Part shown: positions 1 to 7,018 of the stretch, in pieces
Position numbering within the stretch: the first letter of the stretch is position 1
Layout of the letters: every line of letters starts with the position of its first letter
Source of the DNA: Deltaproteobacteria bacterium
GTDB lineage: Bacteria; UBA10199; SPLOWO2-01-44-7
Direction: 5' to 3'
Assembly: GCA_016203765.1 (NCBI GenBank)
Contig: JACQMB010000015.1
Coordinates: 1-27,727, forward strand
DNA length: 27,727 nt
The notes under the pieces: generated by a model
What the model saw: the letters and a program-made list of their open reading frames with translations, nothing else
The model's database searches: none
What the model was told of the DNA's origin: nothing
Made by a program: the position numbers and the translations under genes

Positions 1-633
1 GGTAACGATTGCGCCCCCCACCACGTCGGAGTGGCCGCCGATATATTTGGTGGTGCTGTGCAGGGCAATGCCGGCCCCCATCGTGAGGGGTCTTTGAAAA
101 TAGGGGGTGGCAAAGGTGTTGTCCACAACCGTCAAAATCTTTTTGGGCCTCGCCAGGCGGCAAACGGCTTTAATATCGGTGACCGCCAGGAGGGGATTGG
201 TCGGTGTTTCCATCCAAATCAGAGCGGTTTTTTTCGTCAAGGCCTTCGCAAAATTTTGAGTCTCGGTTCCATCCACGAAATCGAAGTCGAGGCCGAACTT
301 CATCCCCCATTGGGTAAAGAGACGATAGGTCCCGCCGTACAAATCATGCCCCGCCACGATATGATCCCCGGCCTTCAATAAATTCAAAACCGCCAGGGCC
401 GCCCCCAATCCCGAGGAAAAAACCACCGCGTGTTTTCCCTCCTCGATGGCGGCCAGGGCCGCTTCCAGTCTTACAAAATTGGGATTGTTGGCGCGGGTAT
501 ATTCGTAGCCCTTGTGTTTAGCCGGGGCCTCCTGGGCGTAGGTGCTGGTCTGGTAGATGGGGGGAATCACCGCGCCGGTCAGCCCTTCCGGCTCCTGGCC
601 CGCGTGGACCGCCCTGGTATTAAAATGCTTCAT
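1..633 (-). CDS. Cys/Met metabolism PLP-dependent enzyme (cystathionine gamma-synthase/lyase family), 3' part missing
   Basis: Reading the minus strand from ATG at 633 gives 211 codons that run off the left edge, so only the N-terminal half or so of a roughly 380-400 residue enzyme is present. Visible family motifs are YEYTRANNP near residue 46, FSSGLGA in the cofactor-binding region, METPTNP, VVDNTFATPYFQ, and STTKYIGGHSD, whose lysine (about residue 196) is the expected Schiff-base lysine for pyridoxal phosphate. Members catalyse gamma-replacement or gamma-elimination on homoserine esters or cystathionine in methionine/cysteine metabolism in the cytoplasm. The sequence seen does not separate synthase from lyase or sulfhydrylase. 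The start lies 45 bp from the divergent SDR gene at 679. A GGAAGAG on the minus strand is rather far upstream to be an ideal ribosome binding site. Confidence 0.9.
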   Translation of the reverse strand, partial: MKHFNTRAVHAGQEPEGLTGAVIPPIYQTSTYAQEAPAKHKGYEYTRANNPNFVRLEAALAAIEEGKHAVVFSSGLGAALAVLNLLKAGDHIVAGHDLYGGTYRLFTQWGMKFGLDFDFVDGTETQNFAKALTKKTALIWMETPTNPLLAVTDIKAVCRLARPKKILTVVDNTFATPYFQRPLTMGAGIALHSTTKYIGGHSDVVGGAIVT

Positions 634-634
634 T

Positions 635-666
635 GGAAGTTGAATTTTTTCAACTCTTCCTATATT
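635..666 (+). promoter_or_regulatory. Inverted repeat and -10-like box in a 45-bp divergent intergenic region
   Basis: GTTGAA (639-644) and TTCAAC (649-654) are perfect complements around TTTT, flanked by GGAA (635-638) and TTCC (657-660). TATATT at 661-666 could be a -10 for the SDR gene at 679, with TTGAAT (640-645) as a -35 at a short 15-bp spacing. The repeat would then overlap the -35 and also lie just upstream of the minus-strand start at 633, so it could be an operator shared by both genes or a 5' leader hairpin. This is pattern reading only. Confidence 0.3.
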
Positions 667-678
667 AAAGCCCGGCAT

Positions 679-1545
679 ATGACAACAAAGAGAATCTTGG
701 TTTCCGGCGGAACCGGTTTTATCGGTCAGGCTGTCGCGAGGGCCTTGGTTAAAAAACAATACCCGGTCCGGATTTTGTCGCGTCAGGCGCATAAGGCCAA
801 GATTCTTTTTCCTTCTTTGGAAATTGTAGAAGGGGACGTCGCCAAACCCGAAACGCTTGGAGTCGCCTGTGAAGGCGTGGACCTGGTCATCCAATGCGCC
901 CAGTTTCCGGGACACCCCTTTGAAAACAAGCGAAAACATCACACCTATTTCGAAGTCGACGCCTTGGGGACGGAAAATCTGGCCAAGGCGGCCAAGGCGG
1001 CTGGGGCCGGACACTTTATCTATTTGAGCGGCGCCGGGACCGACGGCAAAAAAACCGAGCCCTGGTTCAAGGCCAAATGGTTCGCGGAGCAAGCCATCCA
1101 CGGAACGGGACTGCCCGCCACAATTTTAAGACCCTCCTGGGTCTACGGCCCGGGAGATCGAAGTTTGAACACGATTTTGAAGATGGCAAAAATTTTTCCC
1201 CTCGTGGCGCTGTTGGGCGGCGGGAAAAATCATGTCCAACCGATTTACGTGGAGGATTTGGCAAATATTGTGCTGGCCTCGGTCGCCAGCGCCGGAGGGG
1301 AGGACCGGTTGTTCGACGTCGGGGGCCCGCAGGAATTCAGGATGAAAACGATGTTAAAAATAGCGCTGAAGGCTAAGGGGATCAGGGCCTGGTTATTGCC
1401 GGTCCCAAAGTGGCTGGTCAAACCGTTGGCCGGCCAGGTGATTGATTTTATCGCGATGGATACTCATATCGACATCCAACCTCTGAAAAAAACTTTTCCC
1501 AGCATTCATCTAAAAACATTGGAGGAGGGATTAAAAAATTATTAG
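679..1545 (+). CDS. Atypical SDR / NAD(P)-dependent epimerase-like protein (NDUFA9/NmrA-like)
   Basis: A 288-residue Rossmann-fold protein of the extended or atypical short-chain dehydrogenase superfamily. The N-terminus reads ILVSGGTGFIGQAVARAL, giving the GxxGxxG dinucleotide-binding motif within the first 20 residues. ILRPSWVYGPGD in the middle and a variable C-terminal substrate domain fit the complex I NDUFA9-like/NmrA-like group. The usual catalytic YxxxK appears as WFKAK (W in place of Y), which suggests a cofactor-binding or structural role rather than classical oxidoreduction, but that is inference. The reading frame is open from 430; ATG 679 is chosen because the protein begins directly with the conserved beta strand and the upstream part is antisense to the PLP enzyme gene. 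No strong ribosome binding site is visible. The substrate is unknown. Confidence 0.85.
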   Translation: MTTKRILVSGGTGFIGQAVARALVKKQYPVRILSRQAHKAKILFPSLEIVEGDVAKPETLGVACEGVDLVIQCAQFPGHPFENKRKHHTYFEVDALGTENLAKAAKAAGAGHFIYLSGAGTDGKKTEPWFKAKWFAEQAIHGTGLPATILRPSWVYGPGDRSLNTILKMAKIFPLVALLGGGKNHVQPIYVEDLANIVLASVASAGGEDRLFDVGGPQEFRMKTMLKIALKAKGIRAWLLPVPKWLVKPLAGQVIDFIAMDTHIDIQPLKKTFPSIHLKTLEEGLKNY

Positions 1546-1619
1546 GGAAATTCTCAAGTGATTCCATATGTTTAGATAGGTATCCGCTACCCCTATTAAA
1601 AAAATTTGCCTAAAGCGCC

Positions 1620-1646
1620 GCAACTATTTTATAGATATGCCGAAGA
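1620..1646 (+). promoter_or_regulatory. Degenerate copy of the GCAACTTT-N11-GCCGATAA promoter-like element
   Basis: GCAACTAT (1620-1627), exactly 11 nt, then GCCGAAGA (1639-1646). Compared with the three good copies at 6971, 18467 and 23324 it has one mismatch in the upstream box and two in the downstream box, but identical spacing. It ends 23 nt before the metalloprotease ATG, close to the 21 nt seen for the gene at 7019. If used, transcription would begin near 1653, downstream of the alternative ATG at 1637, which supports the start at 1670. Confidence 0.4.
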
Positions 1647-1669
1647 GTATTTTAGGAGAATCCGCTTCC

Positions 1670-4264
1670 ATGAAACGGCCACAATCTCTGTTGTTGTTGC
1701 TTTATCTTTTCCTCTCCTGCACCGGACCCGGTGGCGGCGGCACGCCCAATCCAAACGTCACGCTCCCCGAAGTGAATGTGACCGACGAGGGCTATCTCTC
1801 CCTGAGCAAAAATGCCTTGGACAAAGAATTTCTTTTGCAGGCCTCGTTCATCGATGCCGAGGGATGGGGGCTCAACTCCCCCAGCTTTCAAGGATCCCAA
1901 AGCCGGATCATTACGTTCAAAAAGAAAAATAGCTCGCTCTTTATGATGGAGTCCAATGAGGGGCTGTTGAGCTCTCCAGAAATTCCGGTGGAATGGATTT
2001 TAAGCGAGTTCAAAATCATCGAGGAGGACGATCGCTCAATGACGATCGACTTCAACGAGGGGATGAAAGATGTTTTTGTGGGATATGATTGGTATGCCAG
2101 TGATTTTCAATATGGCCGGCCTCCGACCGTCGCGCTGCGGGCGCCGCACGCTTTTTTAAAAGAGGTCAAAAGTGATCAAGGCCGCGTGGTCATCCGCCAA
2201 GCGGCCCAATTGGAAATTCCGTTCGGCGTGAATTATCTCTGGCCGGTGGAGGTGGTTTATTATTTGGAACCCTACCGTCCCGATCCCTCCTTTCAGGCAA
2301 TTGAAAATCCCGGTTTTGACGACATCGGCTACTTTGAAATCAATCCACGGGTGCGGCCCGGCTTTGGCGACTACCAAACCTATATCAGCCGTTGGAATGA
2401 AAGCGGGCCGATTCTCTTTTCCATCTCGGATAATACCCCCGAAGAATACATCGACGCGGTCAAAGAAGGGGTCTTGTATTGGAACAAGGCCTTCGGTTCC
2501 GAGGTGGTGCGGGCGGCTATCGCCCCTGAGGGTGTGCGAGCGCCCGATCCCAATCACAATATCATTCAGTGGGTTACCAACCATTATGCCGGCTTCGCCT
2601 ATGCCGATGCCCAGATGAATCCCCGGACCGGACAAATCCTGCATGCCCAAATTTTTCTGACCTCCACCTTCGCAACCCCCGTCTTGAGCGCCATCGACCA
2701 GATGGAAAGATCGGAGGATGGGGAGGCACAAGCCGAAGAAAATGAAAATGAAGATATCCGGTCTCTGGTCCTGGGCCTCAAGGGGTTCAATCAGGGATTG
2801 CTTTGCATCTATCCGGCAAAGTTCAGCCCGGGCAATTTGAAGGCCCTGGCCCAAGCCGAACCCGCCATCGCCTTAAAGATGACCCGTGATTTTATCCGGG
2901 ATGTGGTGGCTCATGAAGTGGGGCATACGCTCGGCCTTCGCCACAATTTTGCCGCCTCGACCGGTTCTAATCTTCCGCCCAAGCAAATTTCCGATCTGTT
3001 TGAGAGTTATCTGGCCTCGGGCGAAACGGAAATCCCAGATCAAGTCGCCTCCAGCGTGATGGACTACTTGGGGTTTGAAGAAAATATTTTGAACGGCCGG
3101 TTCATTGCCCAACCAAACGCTCCCGCCCTGACCTACGACGAAGCCGCCATTCAGTGGGGCTACCATCACGTGGAGCCGAGCCGGCCGTTGGACGAGATAC
3201 TCTACTGTCCCGACAGTCTGGTTTTTCAGTATGAAGATTGCCAGATTTGGGATGGGAGCGGCCACCCCCTCCTTTCCAACGCCAACCGTTTTGAACAACG
3301 GATCGAAAAACTTCCCAATCTTTTGGCCGAGATTTTTCTTTCGTATAAAATCCATTTCGATCCCGAAAAAAGAGAGCCGGTGGGACGGGTTCCCTTGCCA
3401 GCGGCTTTTTTCAGCCGCTACATCAGAAATCCTTTGGAGGATGCCGTCAACCTGCTCAAGGCAAATACCGGCCGATCCTTGTTCGTGGAAAGAGAGACGG
3501 GGCCGGTCACCGACGTAAACCGGGGTGATGTGGAACAAAAAACCATTGCCTGGCTGGACGAGGCGGTGGCGCAGGGGGGAGGCATTCCAAACATCTTCAA
3601 GCCGCTGGATCGGCATTCGGTCTTTGCAGACTTGCAAAATGCCGCCCAACGATTCGCGGCGATCATCGAAAGCCCCGCCTACCGGTCGGGGCAAACGCCG
3701 TTTGGAGAGGCGTACGCCTTCACCGACCAGGAAATCGACGTGATGAAGGAGAAGGCTTCGGCCCTCGTCGCCCTTGTGGCCGCGCAAACAGCTCAACAAG
3801 TCACCCATATTCTTTCGGGATACGCGGACGCTTACCCCTATTTGGACGCTTCTTCCGCCGAAATGCCTCAGGACGAAATTCCTCACCCCCGTTTTCGAAG
3901 GATCGGGGATTTATACGAATTGGAAACGACCCTTGGCAACTGGGCCGAATACATCATCACCGATCAGGCGGAGGCGACACCGACGTTTGACGGCGCTCAT
4001 CGCCTGAACGCCGCGCAAATCCTCCTCCCCTATGCGGGCCCCGACGCCAGTTGGCAAATGGGAAACCGCGGGCGGGTATTGTCGCTCTTGTTCGCCAAAC
4101 TGGAAGAACGTTACGGCCGGCCGTTTCAAGATATCAACCCGGAGGAATTGGCGGCGGCGGAGCAGAACCTTTACTATGTGGAGACGGCGATCGTTCAAAC
4201 CCTTAGTAGGAGTTCTTTGCCCGGCGGCGTCGAAGCAGTTCCTGCGGATTCCCGGAGCGAATAA
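1670..4264 (+). CDS. Zinc-dependent metalloprotease lipoprotein (DUF5117/DUF4953-like metzincin)
   Basis: An 864-residue predicted secreted lipoprotein. The start at 1670 is chosen because AGGAG lies at 1654-1658 and because MKRPQS plus a run of leucines ending in FLSC makes a lipoprotein-type signal; the lipobox is slightly atypical. The catalytic signature is HEVGHTLGLRH at residues 415-425 (HExxHxxGxxH, with E416 the general base), followed by a Met-turn-like SVMDY around M464. Both are hallmarks of metzincin zinc peptidases. Preceding text such as MNPRTGQILHAQI resembles the DUF5117/DUF4953 family of large bacterial zinc proteases. It probably acts at the outer membrane or outside the cell; the substrate is unknown. 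The 3' end overlaps the convergent glyoxalase II gene by 62 bp. A degenerate sigma-28-like element lies immediately upstream. Confidence 0.88.
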   Translation: MKRPQSLLLLLYLFLSCTGPGGGGTPNPNVTLPEVNVTDEGYLSLSKNALDKEFLLQASFIDAEGWGLNSPSFQGSQSRIITFKKKNSSLFMMESNEGLLSSPEIPVEWILSEFKIIEEDDRSMTIDFNEGMKDVFVGYDWYASDFQYGRPPTVALRAPHAFLKEVKSDQGRVVIRQAAQLEIPFGVNYLWPVEVVYYLEPYRPDPSFQAIENPGFDDIGYFEINPRVRPGFGDYQTYISRWNESGPILFSISDNTPEEYIDAVKEGVLYWNKAFGSEVVRAAIAPEGVRAPDPNHNIIQWVTNHYAGFAYADAQMNPRTGQILHAQIFLTSTFATPVLSAIDQMERSEDGEAQAEENENEDIRSLVLGLKGFNQGLLCIYPAKFSPGNLKALAQAEPAIALKMTRDFIRDVVAHEVGHTLGLRHNFAASTGSNLPPKQISDLFESYLASGETEIPDQVASSVMDYLGFEENILNGRFIAQPNAPALTYDEAAIQWGYHHVEPSRPLDEILYCPDSLVFQYEDCQIWDGSGHPLLSNANRFEQRIEKLPNLLAEIFLSYKIHFDPEKREPVGRVPLPAAFFSRYIRNPLEDAVNLLKANTGRSLFVERETGPVTDVNRGDVEQKTIAWLDEAVAQGGGIPNIFKPLDRHSVFADLQNAAQRFAAIIESPAYRSGQTPFGEAYAFTDQEIDVMKEKASALVALVAAQTAQQVTHILSGYADAYPYLDASSAEMPQDEIPHPRFRRIGDLYELETTLGNWAEYIITDQAEATPTFDGAHRLNAAQILLPYAGPDASWQMGNRGRVLSLLFAKLEERYGRPFQDINPEELAAAEQNLYYVETAIVQTLSRSSLPGGVEAVPADSRSE

Positions 4265-4892
4265 AGGGATTGTACGATTTTTCCTCACCGATGGTGGAAG
4301 GAACGGTGGGTAACCCGCTGGCCCGTTTTTGTTTTACCTCTTCATATTTCTTTTGCAGAGCCCGGTTGGCCGGTTCCACAGTCAAGGCAAATTCAAGATT
4401 CTTTTGAGTATATTCGTGGCCGCAATAGATTTGAGTGTCGTCGGGCAGGGCCTTGAGTTTGCCCAGCGATTCGAACATTTGTTCGGGAGTTCCCTCAAAC
4501 AAACGGCCGCAACCGCCCACAAAAAGCGCATCCCCGCAAAAAACAGCTTTTAAATCAGGAAAATAAAAGGCAACATGATCCAGCGTGTGGCCGGGAACTT
4601 TTAAGACGGCGGCCTCCAGCGCCCCGACTGAAATCCTCTCCCCCTCTTGCAAAGCGGGTCCAAGGATCGGGACTTTTTTGTGCCTCAGCAATGTCTCGTT
4701 GCCTCCCACATGATCCCAATGGTGATGCGTGTTTAAAATGGCGCAAAAATCCCAGTCGTTTTTTTGCAAAACATCGAGGGCCGGCTTGGCATTCGGGCAA
4801 TCGATAACCGCTGATTTCTTAGTTTTCGGACAAACCACCCAATAACAGTAGTTGTCAGATAAAACAGGGACGATATAGATGGGGCCCGGCAT
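4203..4892 (-). CDS. gloB: Hydroxyacylglutathione hydrolase (glyoxalase II), MBL fold
   Basis: A 229-residue metallo-beta-lactamase-fold thioesterase that should hydrolyse S-D-lactoylglutathione to D-lactate and glutathione in the methylglyoxal detoxification pathway. Metal ligands are visible: THHHWDH (H56, H58, D60, H61), GHTLDH (H102), CGDALF (D121) and CGHEYT (H159). The C-terminal NPF motif near residue 208 is typical. The start at 4892 is preferred over 4934 because MPGPIYIVPVLSDNY matches the usual N-terminus and a GAGGAG ribosome binding site lies about 10 nt upstream. That ATG overlaps the opposite-strand ATG of the TPM gene in the palindrome CATG. The stop lies inside the 3' end of the metalloprotease gene. 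Confidence 0.92.
   Translation of the reverse strand: MPGPIYIVPVLSDNYCYWVVCPKTKKSAVIDCPNAKPALDVLQKNDWDFCAILNTHHHWDHVGGNETLLRHKKVPILGPALQEGERISVGALEAAVLKVPGHTLDHVAFYFPDLKAVFCGDALFVGGCGRLFEGTPEQMFESLGKLKALPDDTQIYCGHEYTQKNLEFALTVEPANRALQKKYEEVKQKRASGLPTVPSTIGEEKSYNPFIRSGNPQELLRRRRAKNSY
4852..4879 (+). promoter_or_regulatory. Candidate sigma-70 promoter for the TPM-nucleotidyltransferase-LemA operon
   Basis: TTGTCA (4852-4857), 16 nt, TATAGA (4874-4879), lying inside the glyoxalase II coding region on the opposite strand. The predicted transcription start (about 4886) leaves only about 5 nt before ATG 4891, so the message would be nearly leaderless, and it rules out the in-frame ATG at 4879 as start if this promoter is used. 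Confidence 0.4.
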
Positions 4893-5610
4893 GAAAAAAT
4901 TTCTCCTCGGTCTGACTTTAATCCCCACGCTCATTTTTGCAAGCGATTTTCCAGCTCCACAGGGGCCCGTGAATGATTTCGCTCAGGTGCTGGATGCCCG
5001 CATGGAAAAAGGGCTGACGGCGGTCTTCACCCAATTGGAAAAACAGACCGGCATTGCGATGGTGATCGCCACGCTTCCTTCGCTGGAAGGGGCCGACATC
5101 GAGACCGTTGCGGCCGATCTCTATCAACAATGGGGGATCGGCAAAAAAGGCGAGGACCAAGGGATATTAATGTTGGCGGCGATCGAGGACCGCAACGCCC
5201 GGATCGAGGTCGGCTACGGACTGGAAGGGGTGATTCCGGACGCCTTCGCCGGCAGGGTCTTGCGCGAGGTGATGTTTCCCCGCTTTCGCGAGGGGCAATA
5301 CGGCGCGGGTTTTTTTGATGCCAGTCTAATCTTGATCCAGCGCCTTGAGGAAAAACTTGAGTTTCAACTAAAGGCTGGGACCATTCCCCATTCTCCTCGC
5401 CGGCGCCAGGAGAGTTTGCTGGCCCTTCTTCCCTGGCCCGTCAAGATTTTTTTAGGATTGGGCTTACTTTTTCTCTTCTTCCGCCATCCTTGGCTCTTGT
5501 TTTTTATTCCGTGGTCCGGCAGGGGTTTTCGCGGCGGCGGTTTCGGAGGGGGTTTTGGCGGCTTCGGCGGGGGCCTGTCCGGCGGCGGCGGAGCGAGCGG
5601 ACGGTGGTAA
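4891..5610 (+). CDS. TPM-domain (YgcG-like) membrane-anchored protein with glycine-rich tail
   Basis: A 239-residue protein with a signal peptide (MKKFLLGLTLIPTLIFAS) and a TPM domain at roughly residues 25-150; GILMLAAIEDRNARIEVGYGLEG and IPDAFAGRVL are characteristic. One or two hydrophobic segments follow near residues 180-215 (PVKIFLGLGLLFLFF and PWLLFFIPW), then a low-complexity Gly/Phe-rich tail. TPM proteins of this architecture are commonly encoded next to LemA, as here, and are implicated in envelope homeostasis; some plant homologues act in photosystem II repair. No enzymatic activity can be assigned. ATG 4891 is preferred over 4879. The gene is head to head with gloB, overlapping it by two bases, and leads an operon with the two genes downstream. 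Confidence 0.85.
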   Translation: MKKFLLGLTLIPTLIFASDFPAPQGPVNDFAQVLDARMEKGLTAVFTQLEKQTGIAMVIATLPSLEGADIETVAADLYQQWGIGKKGEDQGILMLAAIEDRNARIEVGYGLEGVIPDAFAGRVLREVMFPRFREGQYGAGFFDASLILIQRLEEKLEFQLKAGTIPHSPRRRQESLLALLPWPVKIFLGLGLLFLFFRHPWLLFFIPWSGRGFRGGGFGGGFGGFGGGLSGGGGASGRW

Positions 5611-5611
5611 G

Positions 5612-5647
5612 ACGAAGATGTTCACGAGGTATCCGCTTCTTCGTGAA
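5612..5647 (+). promoter_or_regulatory. Two mutually exclusive hairpins ahead of the nucleotidyltransferase gene
   Basis: ACGAAGA (5612-5618) can pair with TCTTCGT (5638-5644), while TTCACGA (5621-5627) can pair with TCGTGAA (5641-5647). The two 3' arms share 5641-5644, so the stems exclude each other. The second touches the AAGGAG ribosome binding site at about 5648-5653. It could tune translation of the second cistron relative to the first. Only the pairing is observed. Confidence 0.3.
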
Positions 5648-5660
5648 AAGGAGATAGAAG

Positions 5661-6365
5661 ATGAAACTCGAACAATTCGTGGCAGGACTGCAAAAAATCT
5701 ACGGGGCGAATCTGTCATCCGTTGTTTTATACGGCTCGGCGGCCGGTCCCGACTTCCAGCAAAAATACTCGGATTACAATCTCCTCGTCATCCTGCGCGA
5801 CCTCGACCCCCGAGAGCTGGCCCGCTCGGCCCGGTTGTGCCAAAAATGGATGGGCTGGCGCCGCAAAAATCCCCCGCCGGTCTTTGTCGATCAGGAATAT
5901 CTTCAAAATTCCCGCGATGTCTTTCCCATCGAGTTTTTGGATATGAAGGAGACGCATCAAATCCTGCGCGGCGAAGACCCTTTTTTGGAAATGAATGTCT
6001 CCAAAGAGCATTTGCGCCTGCAATGCGAATCGGAACTGAAGGGAAAAATCCTGGCCTTGCGGGAGGCCATCCTGCGGGCCCATCCCAGCCGGCGCCGTAT
6101 TCAAACCCTGATTCTGCGGAGCTCTTCTTCCCTCTTTGCCGTTTTTCGGGGCTTCCTGCGTCTTTTGGGAGAGCCGGTCCCGCCCACCAAGCGGGAGGTG
6201 TTGACCAAACTGAATGCCAAAACCCATTTGGACACGGCCATTTTTGAAAAGATTCTGAATGTGCGAGAGGGAAAGCAAAAACTCAAACGTTCGCAAGTCC
6301 TGGATTGGATGGCCGAATACTTGACAACCCTGAAGAAAATCGCCAGAGTGGCGGACTCATTATGA
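5661..6365 (+). CDS. Nucleotidyltransferase-domain protein
   Basis: A 234-residue protein with an N-terminal minimal nucleotidyltransferase fold: VVLYGSAAG (G25-S26) and then SDYNLLVIL with D38. The second metal-ligand position of the DxD/DxE motif is Asn (N40). The 'SD.NLLVVL' form recurs in one bacterial subfamily of these proteins, so this is probably a family trait rather than a lesion. The C-terminal half is helical and basic and was not recognised. The ribosome binding site AAGGAG lies 7 nt before ATG. The stop codon overlaps the lemA start (ATGA), so the two are translationally coupled. Its substrate, and why it sits between TPM and LemA genes, are unknown. Confidence 0.75.
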   Translation: MKLEQFVAGLQKIYGANLSSVVLYGSAAGPDFQQKYSDYNLLVILRDLDPRELARSARLCQKWMGWRRKNPPPVFVDQEYLQNSRDVFPIEFLDMKETHQILRGEDPFLEMNVSKEHLRLQCESELKGKILALREAILRAHPSRRRIQTLILRSSSSLFAVFRGFLRLLGEPVPPTKREVLTKLNAKTHLDTAIFEKILNVREGKQKLKRSQVLDWMAEYLTTLKKIARVADSL

Positions 6366-6928
6366 AGAAGGTCTGGATTATTTTGGCGATCGTCGCCCTG
6401 GCCCTGCTGATTTTCGGCAGTAGTTGCGTCTCCAAATACAATCAGTTGGTTACCTTGAACGAAGGGATTGCCGGCGCCTGGTCCCAGGTGGAAAACGTTC
6501 TGCAGCGCCGCAACGATCTCATCCCAAATCTGGTGAATACCGTGAAAGGCTATGCCGCCCACGAACAAGAAATTTTTGAAAATGTGGCCCAGGCGAGATC
6601 CCAATGGGCCTCAGCCAAAACCATCAACGAAAAGGTGCGGGCCAACGCGGCGTTGGAATCGGCCCTGGGCAGGCTCTTGGCCGTGGTCGAACGCTATCCC
6701 GATTTAAAGGCCAGCCAAAACTTTTTGGCCCTGCAGGATGAATTGGCCGGCACCGAAAACCGGATCGCAACGGAAAGAAGACGGTATAATGAGGTGGTTC
6801 GGCAGTATAACACGCTGGTTCGGCGCTTCCCCACCAACCTGGTAGCCAAGGTCACCGGCTTTGAATACAAGCAGGTTTACTTTGAGGCCCAGGAAGGGGC
6901 CCAAGAGGTCCCGCCGGTCTCTTTCTAA
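6362..6928 (+). CDS. lemA: LemA family protein
   Basis: A 188-residue protein of usual LemA length. It has a short N-terminal hydrophobic segment (KKVWIILAIVALALLIF) ending in GSSC, then the hallmark sequence YNQLVTLNEGIAGAWSQVENVLQRRNDLIPNLV split over residues 26-58, a helical body (VVERYPDLKASQNFLALQDELAGTENRI) and RRYNEVVRQYNTLVRRFP near the C-terminus. LemA proteins are anchored in the inner membrane with a helical bundle outside; their molecular role is poorly defined. The gene overlaps the nucleotidyltransferase by 4 nt (ATGA) and is the last gene of the operon starting at 4891. Confidence 0.93.
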   Translation: MKKVWIILAIVALALLIFGSSCVSKYNQLVTLNEGIAGAWSQVENVLQRRNDLIPNLVNTVKGYAAHEQEIFENVAQARSQWASAKTINEKVRANAALESALGRLLAVVERYPDLKASQNFLALQDELAGTENRIATERRRYNEVVRQYNTLVRRFPTNLVAKVTGFEYKQVYFEAQEGAQEVPPVSF

Positions 6929-6943
6929 AACACAAGTGAAATC

Positions 6944-6966
6944 GGGTGGTTACCGCTTTGATTTTT
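6944..6966 (+). terminator. Weak candidate intrinsic terminator after lemA
   Basis: GGGTGG (6944-6949) can pair with CCGCTT (6953-6958), using several G-T pairs, around a TTA loop. A T-rich stretch at 6962-6966 follows. It sits between lemA and the sigma-28-like element at 6971, where a terminator would be expected, but the stem is weak. Confidence 0.25.
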
Positions 6967-6970
6967 CCAC

Positions 6971-6997
6971 GCAACTTTTTTGAGTTTCTGCCGATAA
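6971..6997 (+). promoter_or_regulatory. Sigma-28 (FliA)-like promoter, copy 1
   Basis: GCAACTTT (6971-6978), 11 nt, GCCGATAA (6990-6997). GCCGATAA equals the established FliA -10 consensus, and the 11-nt gap matches the enterobacterial TAAAGTTT-N11-GCCGATAA layout; the upstream box agrees at 5 of 8 positions. An AAGGAG ribosome binding site follows at 7007-7012, before the ATG at 7019. Two other genes in the window carry the same element with the same spacing. Confidence 0.65.
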
Positions 6998-7018
6998 CTC
7001 TAGTAGAAGGAGACGCCC

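Noticed and set aside
1637..1669. Upstream in-frame ATG for the metalloprotease
   Set aside because: It precedes the AGGAG site and the predicted transcription start and would put 11 residues before the lipoprotein signal peptide.
2873..3886. 337-codon minus-strand open frame
   Set aside because: It is antisense to the metalloprotease gene, which has clear zinc-site motifs; the composition looks like a frame shadow and no family features are present.
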